Below, piece by piece: positions 1 to 7,572 of a DNA stretch of 21,690 nt. Source of the stretch: a bacterium UBP8_UBA817 (GTDB lineage: Bacteria > Margulisbacteria > Marinamargulisbacteria > UBA817); the NCBI GenBank assembly GCA_002296285.1, contig DBHX01000063.1:11167-32856 (forward strand). Reading direction: 5' to 3'. A program made the translations under genes and the position numbers. The notes beneath the pieces are model-generated. The model was given only the letters and a program-made list of their open reading frames with translations. It was not told where the DNA came from and did not search any database. How positions within the stretch are numbered: position 1 is the stretch's first letter; the number at the start of each line of letters is the position of its first letter.

Positions 1-714
1 CATTTCAACAAAGTCAGATCCTGACAAACTAAAAAATGGAACATCCGCTTCCCCAGCAATGGCTTTTGCAAGCAATGTTTTACCCGTTCCTGGTGGGCCC
101 ATTAACAACGCCCCTTTTGGAATTTTTGCACCAATATCACGAAACTTTTCAGGTTTTTTTAAAAATTCGACAATTTCCTTCAATTCCTCAACCGCTTCTT
201 CAACACCAGCAATGTTTTTAAAGGTAACTTTCTGCTTTTTATCGCCTTTCTTCCAAGGTGTCGCACGACTTTTTCCAAATGACATGGCCTGACTGCTGGC
301 ACCTTGCGCGGAGCGGAAAATAAAAAACCACAATGCCCCAATCAAAATAAATGGCAAAAATGCCTGTAAAAATAAGCCCATAAACCAACTTGAGTCGGTA
401 GGATTCACATTAATTTCAACATTTTTCTCTTTTAATTCTTGCACTAAATTTGGGTAATCCAAGTAATACGATTTAAATGCCGTTCCATCTTGGGTCGTGT
501 ACTGAATCAATCGATCGGATGTCATGATGGTAACATTTTTAACCTGGCCATTTTCAAGCTCATTTAAAAATTGAGAGAAATTAATCTGTTGCGCCTCATT
601 GGGCTTTGACATGGTGGCTGTAATAATTGAAATTACAAAAAAACTAAAAAACAGGTACCATGTAACGGATCGCCAATCTTTTTTTCGGGGTCGTTGTCGT
701 TTCTTTTTTGCCAT
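1..714 (-). CDS. ftsH: ATP-dependent zinc metalloprotease FtsH, N-terminal 238 residues (partial)
   Basis: This is the membrane-anchored AAA+ protease that degrades membrane proteins and regulators. Only the N-terminal part is present; the gene runs off the left edge. Reading from the ATG at 714, a basic N-terminus (MAKKKRQRPRKK) leads into a first membrane segment at about residues 18-38. A periplasmic domain follows, then a second membrane segment at about 119-140 and the start of the AAA domain. The Walker A motif GPPGTGKT lies at residues 206-213 and is followed by LLAKAIAGEA and the pore-side segment SGSDFVEM at the edge. Walker B, the second region of homology and the HExxH zinc site would lie outside the window. 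It is on the same strand as pyrR, 142 bases downstream. No Shine-Dalgarno sequence precedes the ATG, but a TATACT hexamer sits 8 bases upstream. The identification is firm. Confidence 0.97.
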   Translation of the reverse strand, partial: MAKKKRQRPRKKDWRSVTWYLFFSFFVISIITATMSKPNEAQQINFSQFLNELENGQVKNVTIMTSDRLIQYTTQDGTAFKSYYLDYPNLVQELKEKNVEINVNPTDSSWFMGLFLQAFLPFILIGALWFFIFRSAQGASSQAMSFGKSRATPWKKGDKKQKVTFKNIAGVEEAVEELKEIVEFLKKPEKFRDIGAKIPKGALLMGPPGTGKTLLAKAIAGEADVPFFSLSGSDFVEM

Positions 715-722
715 ATGTTAAT

Positions 723-728
723 AGTATA
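723..728 (-). promoter_or_regulatory. Candidate -10 box directly upstream of ftsH
   Basis: TATACT on the minus strand ends 8 bases before the ftsH ATG. A weak -35-like TTGTCT lies about 15 bases further upstream. If used, the transcript would begin at or within a base or two of the start codon, giving a leaderless mRNA. This fits the absence of a Shine-Dalgarno sequence. It is an inference from motif position only. Confidence 0.3.
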
Positions 729-856
729 GAATGAACCACAAAAAGACAAATGGGTGTTCAACCTTATTTCTTTAAAAAACGGGTAAGATCATAATATCAC
801 TGCTGCCCCACTCCAATTCTTGATCAACCGTCGCTATAACATCCCCACCTTACAAG

Positions 857-1399
857 CTAAGAAAATGGGGCCACCATGACGTTATCCTCCCCTTTGACTT
901 CAAAAAAACCAACATTCACCCGTAAGTTTCGGTCCACATCCAACACCTCACCCACCACATTGGGCTCAATCGGCACTTGCCGGTTTTTTCGATCAAACAA
1001 CACCACAAAACTTACCTTCTCAGGACGACCAAAATCAAAAATCGCATTCAACGCTGCACGAGCTGTTCGGGCCGTAGATAACACATCATCAAACAACACC
1101 ACATGTTTGCCATCCAAATTAAAGTTCACATTGTTATTGGTCACCACTGACATGTAATCTTTTTTTGATGAAAAATCATCTCGGTACAATGAAATATCCA
1201 GTTCCATCACGGGAACGGTCACATCAAAAGACAATTTTTTTAATTTGTGTTGAATGCGTTTTGCAAAAAAAACACCATTGGTTAAAATTCCAACAAACAC
1301 AATATTATCTGGCTGTTGATCACGCAATAGGTCAAACACATCCACCGATACACGCTGCAATGCCGTGGCCAAATAATCCCCATCAAATAGTTCGTTCAC
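857..1399 (-). CDS. pyrR: PyrR-type phosphoribosyltransferase / pyrimidine regulator
   Basis: The 180-residue product matches the length and pattern of PyrR, which binds pyr mRNA in a UMP-dependent way and can also act as uracil phosphoribosyltransferase. The PRPP-binding loop is at residues 100-112 (VVLFDDVLSTART), with the acidic pair D104-D105. The N-terminal GILTNG is at 37-42. The PyrR-like segment LFDRKNRQVPIEPNVVGEVL is at about 134-153. The start ATG overlaps the stop of hisB in an ATGA, so translation is probably coupled to hisB. No pyrimidine biosynthesis gene is visible nearby, so its regulatory target cannot be read from context. In some lineages PyrR-family proteins act mainly as enzymes. 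The family is secure; the exact role (RNA-binding attenuator versus enzyme) is not. Confidence 0.88.
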   Translation of the reverse strand: MNELFDGDYLATALQRVSVDVFDLLRDQQPDNIVFVGILTNGVFFAKRIQHKLKKLSFDVTVPVMELDISLYRDDFSSKKDYMSVVTNNNVNFNLDGKHVVLFDDVLSTARTARAALNAIFDFGRPEKVSFVVLFDRKNRQVPIEPNVVGEVLDVDRNLRVNVGFFEVKGEDNVMVAPFS

Positions 1400-1980
1400 A
1401 AAACACCCTTGGTGGACGGCACTCCCGTTCGCCGCTCATCAATTTGAGTCGCCCGATCCAGTGCAACCCCAAACCCTTTAAATAAGGCTTCAATCACGTG
1501 ATGCATATTTCCTTTATAGGGCCAATGAACAAATAAATTCAGCCCTGCATTATGAACCACGGCTCGAAAAAATTCCTCCACCAATTCAGAATGAAACGCC
1601 CCCAACTGTTGATCGGGTAGGGTATCCATCGATAAAAATGGGCGACCACTAATGTCCATGGCCACATTGCATAATGAATCATCCATTGGAAAGGAACCCG
1701 ATGCATATCGCACAATTCCTTTTAAATCACCAAGCGCATCCCTCAACGCTTTCCCCAAACAAATGCCAACATCTTCAACCGTATGATGCGCATCAACATG
1801 CAAATCACCATTCACCTTAACCGTTAAATCAAACAATCCATGCACGGTAAATAAATCCAACATGTGATCCAAAAAGCCAACCCCGGTCTGAATATCTGAT
1901 TGCCCCGTACCATCAACACTTAATGATAGCGTAATTTGAGTTTCTTTTGTATTTCGTTCAATTGATGCCAATCTGGACAT
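1396..1980 (-). CDS. hisB: Imidazoleglycerol-phosphate dehydratase
   Basis: HisB catalyses the sixth step of histidine biosynthesis, dehydrating imidazole glycerol phosphate to imidazole acetol phosphate with Mn2+. The 194-residue length is that of the monofunctional enzyme, without the fused phosphatase domain of enterobacteria. The metal-binding motifs are present twice, as expected for the internal duplication: FLDHML (36-41) with DAHHTVED (63-70), and HHVIEALFK (160-168). The C-terminus RRTGVPSTKGVL is typical. A strong AGGAGG (1985-1990) overlaps the ruvB stop codon and lies 4 bases before the ATG. The gene overlaps pyrR by 4 bases. No other his gene is in the window, so the histidine pathway appears dispersed in this genome. 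Confidence 0.97.
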   Translation of the reverse strand: MSRLASIERNTKETQITLSLSVDGTGQSDIQTGVGFLDHMLDLFTVHGLFDLTVKVNGDLHVDAHHTVEDVGICLGKALRDALGDLKGIVRYASGSFPMDDSLCNVAMDISGRPFLSMDTLPDQQLGAFHSELVEEFFRAVVHNAGLNLFVHWPYKGNMHHVIEALFKGFGVALDRATQIDERRTGVPSTKGVL

Positions 1981-1984
1981 ATTT

Positions 1985-1990
1985 CCTCCT
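1985..1990 (-). promoter_or_regulatory. Ribosome binding site of hisB overlapping the ruvB stop
   Basis: AGGAGG begins inside the ruvB TAG stop codon and ends 4 bases before the hisB ATG. This arrangement supports coupled translation and fixes the hisB start. Confidence 0.75.
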
Positions 1991-3017
1991 AGAATAATGT
2001 GGGTTGATTTTTATTTGTATCTTTAAATGGTACCCCAAGATAATCATAAGCCAAAGCCGTTGCCATTCGTCCTTTGGCGGTACGGTCAATGAACCCCTTT
2101 TGCAAAAGGTAGGGTTCGATCACGTCTTCCAACGTTTCGGATTCTTCCGACATGCTAGCGGCCAATGTATCCACCCCCACCGGCCCCCCAGAAAACTTTT
2201 TAATAAGGGTATCCAAATACAAACGGTCATTTTGATCAATGCCCGTAGTATCAATCCCCATAGCGTCGAGCGATGCCCGAACATCATCCACTGAAATGGA
2301 TCCATCAGAGACCACCTGAGACCAATCCCTGACACGCTTTAAAATTCGATTGGCAATTCGAGGGGTGCCTCGAGATGATTCAGCAACCATCAACGCAGAC
2401 TCTTCACCAATTGGGGTATCCAATAACGTCGATGAGCGACAAACAATCTTGGCCAGTTCTTCAGGCGTATAAAAATCAAATTTTTCAATAATGCCAAACC
2501 GATCCCGTAAAGGAGCGCTTAAGGACCCAACACGGGTGGTTGCGCCAACCAACGTAAACCGTTCTAAATTAAGTCGAATAGAACGTGCCGCTGGGCCTTT
2601 ACCAATCACAATATCCAACTCAAAATCTTCCATGGCAGGGTACAACACTTCCTCAACCGAACGATTTAATCGGTGAATTTCATCAATAAATAAAATATCC
2701 CCGGCACTCAAGTTCGTCAAAATAGCCGCCAAATCTCCCGGCCGCTCAATGGCTGGTCCAGATGTAATTTTAATGTGCCCATTCATTTCATTGGCAATAA
2801 TATTAGCGAGAGACGTTTTCCCCAATCCTGGCGGACCATAAAACAAAACATGCTCCAATGATTCATTTCGTTTTTTTGCAGCCTCGATAAATACGCTCAA
2901 GTTTCTACGCAAATTAACCTGACCAACAAAATCAGCCAATGTTTTTGGACGCAACGTAAATTCCTTCTCATCAGACACCTGCTCATTTGGATCAAAAAAC
3001 CGTGTTTCTTCTATCAT
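1989..3017 (-). CDS. ruvB: Holliday junction branch migration DNA helicase RuvB
   Basis: RuvB is the hexameric AAA+ motor that drives branch migration with RuvA during recombinational repair. The 342-residue length is normal. Visible motifs in order: Walker A GPPGLGKT (61-68), Walker B LFIDEIHR (109-116), sensor 1 GATTRVG (158-164), arginine finger LRDRFG (170-175), sensor 2 RGTPRIANR (216-224) and the C-terminal winged helix (EPYLLQKGFIDRTAKGR). It is the first gene of the minus-strand group ruvB-hisB-pyrR. Only 29 bases separate its ATG from the start of the divergently transcribed holB. ruvA and ruvC are not adjacent. Confidence 0.98.
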   Translation of the reverse strand: MIEETRFFDPNEQVSDEKEFTLRPKTLADFVGQVNLRRNLSVFIEAAKKRNESLEHVLFYGPPGLGKTSLANIIANEMNGHIKITSGPAIERPGDLAAILTNLSAGDILFIDEIHRLNRSVEEVLYPAMEDFELDIVIGKGPAARSIRLNLERFTLVGATTRVGSLSAPLRDRFGIIEKFDFYTPEELAKIVCRSSTLLDTPIGEESALMVAESSRGTPRIANRILKRVRDWSQVVSDGSISVDDVRASLDAMGIDTTGIDQNDRLYLDTLIKKFSGGPVGVDTLAASMSEESETLEDVIEPYLLQKGFIDRTAKGRMATALAYDYLGVPFKDTNKNQPTLF

Positions 3018-3046
3018 TTATAAATATAATATATCATAGAAATGTA
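3018..3046. promoter_or_regulatory. Divergent ruvB / holB control region
   Basis: Only 29 bases, almost all A/T, lie between the divergent ruvB and holB start codons. On the plus strand there are TATAAT (3025-3030) and TATCAT (3032-3037). On the minus strand there are TATGAT (3038-3033) and TATATT (3028-3023). The -10 elements for both directions must overlap here, with -35 regions inside the opposing genes. I see no convincing -35 consensus or Shine-Dalgarno for either gene. Confidence 0.4.
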
Positions 3047-3853
3047 ATGAGTAAGAACCCAACAATTAACGTCACCAGACTCATGTCTCACATTAAACAG
3101 CAAGCCAGCAACCAGCGCTTGCCAAATGCAACCTTATTTTATGGTCAAAGCAATCGAATAATCTATCGCATAATGATTGAACTTACTGAAATGATCCACA
3201 AAAAAACAATTAGCGCACCAAATACACCATCAGACACACTCATTGAACCCGGTGAAGATATCATCGTAATAAATCCTCAAAAAACAATCAAAATAGACCA
3301 CGTCAAATCACTTCAAGACCGAATAAAGTATGGCCCCTCCAACCAAGCTTATTGCATTGTGATTATTCACAACATTCAACGAATCACGAATAGTGCGGTA
3401 AATGCACTATTAAAATCCATCGAAGAACCACCACAAAACACCGTGTTTTTTTTATCCACTCAAAACAAATTTGATGTCCCAAAAACCATTCAATCACGTG
3501 CTCAATTATTTCATTGCCCTGAACCAATTCAGGAACAAACCAGAGATCTTGAGGTATTGATTGAGGAAATAAATCAAAAAATAACCTACCTACCACCCAC
3601 TGATTTTTTAAATAAATCCGCATTTGAACAAACCGTTTTCATCCAAGGATTACCTTATGATACCGAGTTAATTACCAGCCTAATTTATGCGTGGAAACTT
3701 GAATTATATGCAAATTGGCCGAATATAGAAAAAAAAGAACATGATTATTTAGAGAAAATGATCGAAATTATTTCAAATATCAAGTATAATTTTAACTTAA
3801 AGTTACAGTTATTGTCTGCAACATTACAAACACAGGAGGATGATCTTCAATGA
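3047..3853 (+). CDS. holB: DNA polymerase III delta-prime-like clamp-loader subunit
   Basis: This 268-residue protein resembles the delta-prime subunit of the DNA polymerase III clamp loader, which helps load the beta clamp. The clearest match is the AAA+ core segment at about 112-157: SAVNALLKSIEEPP, then FFLST, then VPKTIQSRAQLFHC. This includes the SRx sensor-type motif (SRA here instead of the usual SRC). The N-terminal nucleotide loop is degenerate (FYGQSNRII, 31-39) and lacks GxxGxGK. The zinc-binding cysteines of many homologues are absent. Both are compatible with a non-ATPase delta-prime subunit. An in-frame ATG at 2987 lies inside ruvB and adds no conserved sequence, so the ATG at 3047 is preferred; 3083 is another option. 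It is the first gene of the plus-strand operon, and its stop overlaps the rpsU start. Confidence 0.85.
   Translation: MSKNPTINVTRLMSHIKQQASNQRLPNATLFYGQSNRIIYRIMIELTEMIHKKTISAPNTPSDTLIEPGEDIIVINPQKTIKIDHVKSLQDRIKYGPSNQAYCIVIIHNIQRITNSAVNALLKSIEEPPQNTVFFLSTQNKFDVPKTIQSRAQLFHCPEPIQEQTRDLEVLIEEINQKITYLPPTDFLNKSAFEQTVFIQGLPYDTELITSLIYAWKLELYANWPNIEKKEHDYLEKMIEIISNIKYNFNLKLQLLSATLQTQEDDLQ
3834..3839 (+). promoter_or_regulatory. Ribosome binding site of rpsU
   Basis: AGGAGG lies within the last codons of holB, 10 bases before the rpsU ATG. It supports the assigned start and independent high-level initiation for the ribosomal protein. Confidence 0.7.
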
Positions 3854-4050
3854 CACGCCAGGAAAAAAGAAAAGGCGAATCAATCGATTCATTGTTAAGA
3901 AAGTTTAAGAGAAAAATAAAAAATGAAGGAACACTCAAAGAATTAAGAGAAAGAGAATTCTTTGAAAAACCATCAGAATCTCGTAAAAAACGTTTAAAAG
4001 CCGCAGTTAACAGAACTCGCACTGAACAAAAACAAAACGAACTTACCTAA
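3850..4050 (+). CDS. rpsU: 30S ribosomal protein S21
   Basis: This small, very basic protein of the 30S platform helps position mRNA near the anti-Shine-Dalgarno region. The 66-residue length and the segments SIDSLLRKFKRKI, LKELREREFFEKPSE and RKKRLKAA match S21 closely. The start overlaps the holB stop (ATGA) and has its own AGGAGG. The stop codon TAA is followed immediately by the ATG of the Lpt permease, with no intervening base. Its place between holB and the envelope genes is unusual compared with the familiar rpsU-dnaG-rpoD arrangement. Confidence 0.95.
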   Translation: MTRQEKRKGESIDSLLRKFKRKIKNEGTLKELREREFFEKPSESRKKRLKAAVNRTRTEQKQNELT

Positions 4051-5166
4051 ATGACGGTCAACTGGTGGAACAGGTCAATCATTGATCGCTACCTACTAAA
4101 AGAGTTTTTAGGTCCGTTCTTATTCTCTTTGGGAGGGTTTGTCATTATTGGTTTGGTTGACCTGATTTTTGCACTGGTTGATTTATTCGTAAATTCAGGG
4201 GTTTCTCTCGGCGTTATTACACGCCTACTAATCTACAAAGTTCCCGCCATTATGGTCATGTTTTTGCCCATGTCCGCTGTATTTGCAACCATGCTTTTAC
4301 TGGTTCGAATGGCCAAAGACAATGAACTAACGATTATAAGAACATCCGGCGTTCAAATCTTTCGCGTAATTGTACCCGTTGCCCTATTAGGGATTAGCAT
4401 TGCCTTGTTTTCTTGGGGCGTCAATGAATACGTCACCCCATGGGCAAATCGAGTATCGGACCATTTAATTCGAAGTGCTGTTAAAAAGCGTCCGCCACCC
4501 AAAATTATGAATAATGTATTTTTCAAAGAATCAGGAAATCGGTTTTTATATATTGAAAATGTAAATATAAAATCTGGTGAAATGAATAATCTATTATTAT
4601 TTGAAAAAACAGCCGAACCATTTCCACGAATTATTTCCGCAAAAAAAGCCATGTGGGATGAAACAAATTGGTTTTTAAACAATGGTTATATCCACGAATT
4701 GAACCCATCCGGGGATATTAAATACATCTCACAATTTGACACAACCACGATTCATTTGGTTCGTGACTTGCACTCATTTTACAGTCGACACAAAACCCCA
4801 AAACAAATGGATTCGAGTGAATTAAAAACAAAAATAGACACCTTAGATAAAGGCGGTATCAACACGACTGAACTAGAAGTTGAATACCACCTAAAGAAAA
4901 GTTTGCCGGCAGCTTGTTTCATATTTTGCTTAATGGGAATCACATTTTGCATCAAATTTGTTCGGTCTGGTAAAGACTGGTGGGGTGTTATTTGGGCAAT
5001 TGTTAGTGTGGTATTATTGGTTGGGTTTTATTTCTTCTTGATGGCCACCTTTCGAGCCATTGGAAAAAAAGGAAGCATTGACCCATTCTTAAGTGCTTGG
5101 ATACCCAATCTCATTTATTTTTTCCCATGCACAGGCATTTTATTATACGATGGATTTAAGAGATGA
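4051..5166 (+). CDS. LptF/LptG-family lipopolysaccharide export permease
   Basis: This 371-residue protein belongs to the YjgP/YjgQ family, the inner-membrane permeases that with the LptB ATPase extract LPS and pass it to the periplasmic bridge. There are three membrane segments in the N-terminal part (about 20-47, 63-87, 105-125). A periplasmic beta-rich domain follows (about 130-280), then three more membrane segments at about 292-308, 318-342 and 350-366. The coupling-helix pattern NELTIIRTSG at 91-100 is the family's ATPase-contact motif. Only one permease gene is present; the partner and LptB must be elsewhere. It begins directly after the rpsU stop and overlaps the next gene by ATGA. 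Whether it is LptF or LptG I cannot decide, so no symbol is given. Confidence 0.92.
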   Translation: MTVNWWNRSIIDRYLLKEFLGPFLFSLGGFVIIGLVDLIFALVDLFVNSGVSLGVITRLLIYKVPAIMVMFLPMSAVFATMLLLVRMAKDNELTIIRTSGVQIFRVIVPVALLGISIALFSWGVNEYVTPWANRVSDHLIRSAVKKRPPPKIMNNVFFKESGNRFLYIENVNIKSGEMNNLLLFEKTAEPFPRIISAKKAMWDETNWFLNNGYIHELNPSGDIKYISQFDTTTIHLVRDLHSFYSRHKTPKQMDSSELKTKIDTLDKGGINTTELEVEYHLKKSLPAACFIFCLMGITFCIKFVRSGKDWWGVIWAIVSVVLLVGFYFFLMATFRAIGKKGSIDPFLSAWIPNLIYFFPCTGILLYDGFKR

Positions 5167-7571
5167 CCACCCCATCCATGAAATACAAACTGCCAAAAGA
5201 ACTCCGACACATTGAGCTTGGTAAAACATTAGTAAATAAAGATCTATTCTTCGAAGCATTTGATCATTTCAAGAAGAGCATCGAAAGCAACCCCGATTGC
5301 GCCATTGACATTCTGACCTATCTTTATAAAAAACAACTTCATAAAAAAACACACATTAATATCGAATTAATCATTGCAAAGATTTATATTGAAATGAACT
5401 TATTTAATGAAGCATTTGATGTATTTGAAGAAACTCTTGAAGAAAATCCTCATCATGAAACAACCTATGAGACCTTGGCAAAGCTAATTACTCGAAAACA
5501 ACTAACATCTAAAATTAAACACGCCTTTGAAACAGCCATATCAAACAATATTTATTTCCCATGCATCATCAATATTCTCCCTAAGATTTACCTTGAAGAA
5601 AAAAATTATACAAAAGCGATTTCACTTTATAACAAACTCATTGAAATTGAGCCCAACGAGTATAGTAACTACAAAATTTTATCCGAACTTCATTTTAGAA
5701 AAAGAGATTATGAAGCCGCGAGTGAAACACTTCATCAATTAATTAAAATTGCTCCGTTTAAATCCGAAGAACTAATTCAACCCATCGAACAAATCATTCA
5801 AAAAATACCTCGCCATCCCGTCATAAGAATACTTTATGCCAATGTGCTGTTCAGAGCATTCAAGCCCATTGAAGGATGCCAACAAATTTCAATGCTTATA
5901 AAGTATCACCCAAACAAAAAAAACGATGCCATTCAACTACTAACTGAACAAAACAGTGCGTTCCCACAAACACCAGATATTTTATATTTAATTTCAGAGC
6001 TAATGATAGAATCAGAGCGTTTTACAGAAAGTCTTGAATATATCCAAGCCATCATCAACTTATCACACAATCATTACGATAAATGCCTTCTACTCATGCA
6101 AAAAATTATTCGATACTACCCAAAACATACAATGGCATTAGAAATCATCGGAAATATTTACTATCAACAAGAAAATTTTCTCCAAGCGTTTCATTACTTT
6201 GATCAATGCATCAATGAGTGTGAGAACCCATTAGAACTTGGATTTATTCATCAAATTGAACAAATTCAAAACAATATTCAAGAACCATCTCAGAATATGG
6301 CAAAATTATTAATGGCAAAGATTTATACAAAATCCAACCAACACGATCAGGCATTGCCCCTGATTGAAGCGCTCAGTCAAACTGAGGAAAGCATTGATGC
6401 AACCTTATTAAAAGTCACCATTCTAAATAAAAACCACCAATTCATAGAAGCACTCGAAGTCATTAAATCAATGCTGATTAAACACCCCTTCCATTGGAAT
6501 ATTTATGAAATGCTTTACACTACATTCACTGCCCATACCCATCATAAAATTAACACGCTCGACCAAACCGACTCATCCGATGAATTACTCATTGAATTAG
6601 GGAGCCAATACCTCGCCAAAAACGATCTTGATTCAGCCATTCAAGCACTTCAACAAATAAAACAAGACGCAACGCTTTACGAAACCGCACAACGAATGAT
6701 CGCTCGAGCATTTTTTCAAAAATCGCGCTTTGATTTATCCGATCAAATATTGTCCCGAACCATCAAACAAACCAATCATCAAAATACATTGAAAGAATGT
6801 CACTACTGGACGGGATTGTCCCATTTATTACTCAGCAATGAAAAAGAAGCACTTCATTCGTTTGAAACCATTGCAACCATTGATCAGAATTATTTGAGCA
6901 CTCAATCCATCATTGATCGATTAAGAAAAAATAAATATTTAAACCATAATGGACTGGTATTGGTGGGATGCCAAGCCTTCATGACCCCATCGAAACACCT
7001 TCAATTATCACTTCGAAAAAATCATTTTGGCCCACAAAAAAAGAAAACACACCAGTTTGAGGTCATCGGGTTTGCACAATCCTACAATGACGAAGGTTGC
7101 AAACAAGTCATAAAACAACAATTAAAAGCCGGCCGGGAATCATTTGAGCTTGCCATTCAAATGGACCCAACGTTTCACATTAGCTTTTTGAACTTAGCCA
7201 TGATTGATCTTTTAGAAAATGACACAAACAGTGCCTTAGAAAAAATATCACAAGCCGAAGCCATCACAACATCTTGCCCATACACATTTTTTATCAAAGG
7301 CCTTTGCTTCATACACAAAGAAGACATTGAATCAGCGATTCGAATCATCCAACAAGCCATTAAAATATGTTCAACAGATGGCATATTCTTTATTGTATTG
7401 GGCGACTTATTTTACGAACAACATCAAATTGAATTGGCCAATACCTATTGGAAAAAGTCAAATCAATCCTATGAATACCTTCATTGGGATCAACAGCGTC
7501 ATCGATCAAAACACTTTGATCAAATAACAACCGATTATTGGATATCTCCTGAACTCTTATCGCTTCGTTAA
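5163..7571 (+). CDS. Large tetratricopeptide-repeat protein in the Lpt operon
   Basis: This 802-residue protein consists almost wholly of TPR-like helical pairs. Typical units include AFDHFKKSIESNP near residue 33, YTKAISLYNKLIEIEPN near 145, NFLQAFHYFDQCI near 338, and three good units near the C-terminus (about 655-785), such as SALEKISQAEA and AIRIIQQAIKI. TPRs normally act as scaffolds for protein complexes. No signal peptide or membrane segment is evident, so a cytoplasmic location is likely. A less helical, basic stretch at about 600-640 (SLRKNHFGPQKKK) separates the C-terminal TPRs from the rest. It overlaps the permease by 4 bases and ends one base before the lptD-like start, so co-translation is probable. 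It could be an assembly or regulatory factor for LPS export, but I cannot equate it with LapB/YciM: it has neither that protein's N-terminal anchor nor its rubredoxin-type cysteines. Confidence 0.85.
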   Translation: MTTPSMKYKLPKELRHIELGKTLVNKDLFFEAFDHFKKSIESNPDCAIDILTYLYKKQLHKKTHINIELIIAKIYIEMNLFNEAFDVFEETLEENPHHETTYETLAKLITRKQLTSKIKHAFETAISNNIYFPCIINILPKIYLEEKNYTKAISLYNKLIEIEPNEYSNYKILSELHFRKRDYEAASETLHQLIKIAPFKSEELIQPIEQIIQKIPRHPVIRILYANVLFRAFKPIEGCQQISMLIKYHPNKKNDAIQLLTEQNSAFPQTPDILYLISELMIESERFTESLEYIQAIINLSHNHYDKCLLLMQKIIRYYPKHTMALEIIGNIYYQQENFLQAFHYFDQCINECENPLELGFIHQIEQIQNNIQEPSQNMAKLLMAKIYTKSNQHDQALPLIEALSQTEESIDATLLKVTILNKNHQFIEALEVIKSMLIKHPFHWNIYEMLYTTFTAHTHHKINTLDQTDSSDELLIELGSQYLAKNDLDSAIQALQQIKQDATLYETAQRMIARAFFQKSRFDLSDQILSRTIKQTNHQNTLKECHYWTGLSHLLLSNEKEALHSFETIATIDQNYLSTQSIIDRLRKNKYLNHNGLVLVGCQAFMTPSKHLQLSLRKNHFGPQKKKTHQFEVIGFAQSYNDEGCKQVIKQQLKAGRESFELAIQMDPTFHISFLNLAMIDLLENDTNSALEKISQAEAITTSCPYTFFIKGLCFIHKEDIESAIRIIQQAIKICSTDGIFFIVLGDLFYEQHQIELANTYWKKSNQSYEYLHWDQQRHRSKHFDQITTDYWISPELLSLR

Positions 7572-7572
7572 A

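Noticed and set aside
2987..3046. In-frame upstream extension of holB by 20 residues
   Set aside because: The ATG at 2987 lies within the 5' end of the oppositely transcribed ruvB, and the added residues show no similarity to clamp-loader subunits. The start at 3047 leaves the expected N-terminus.
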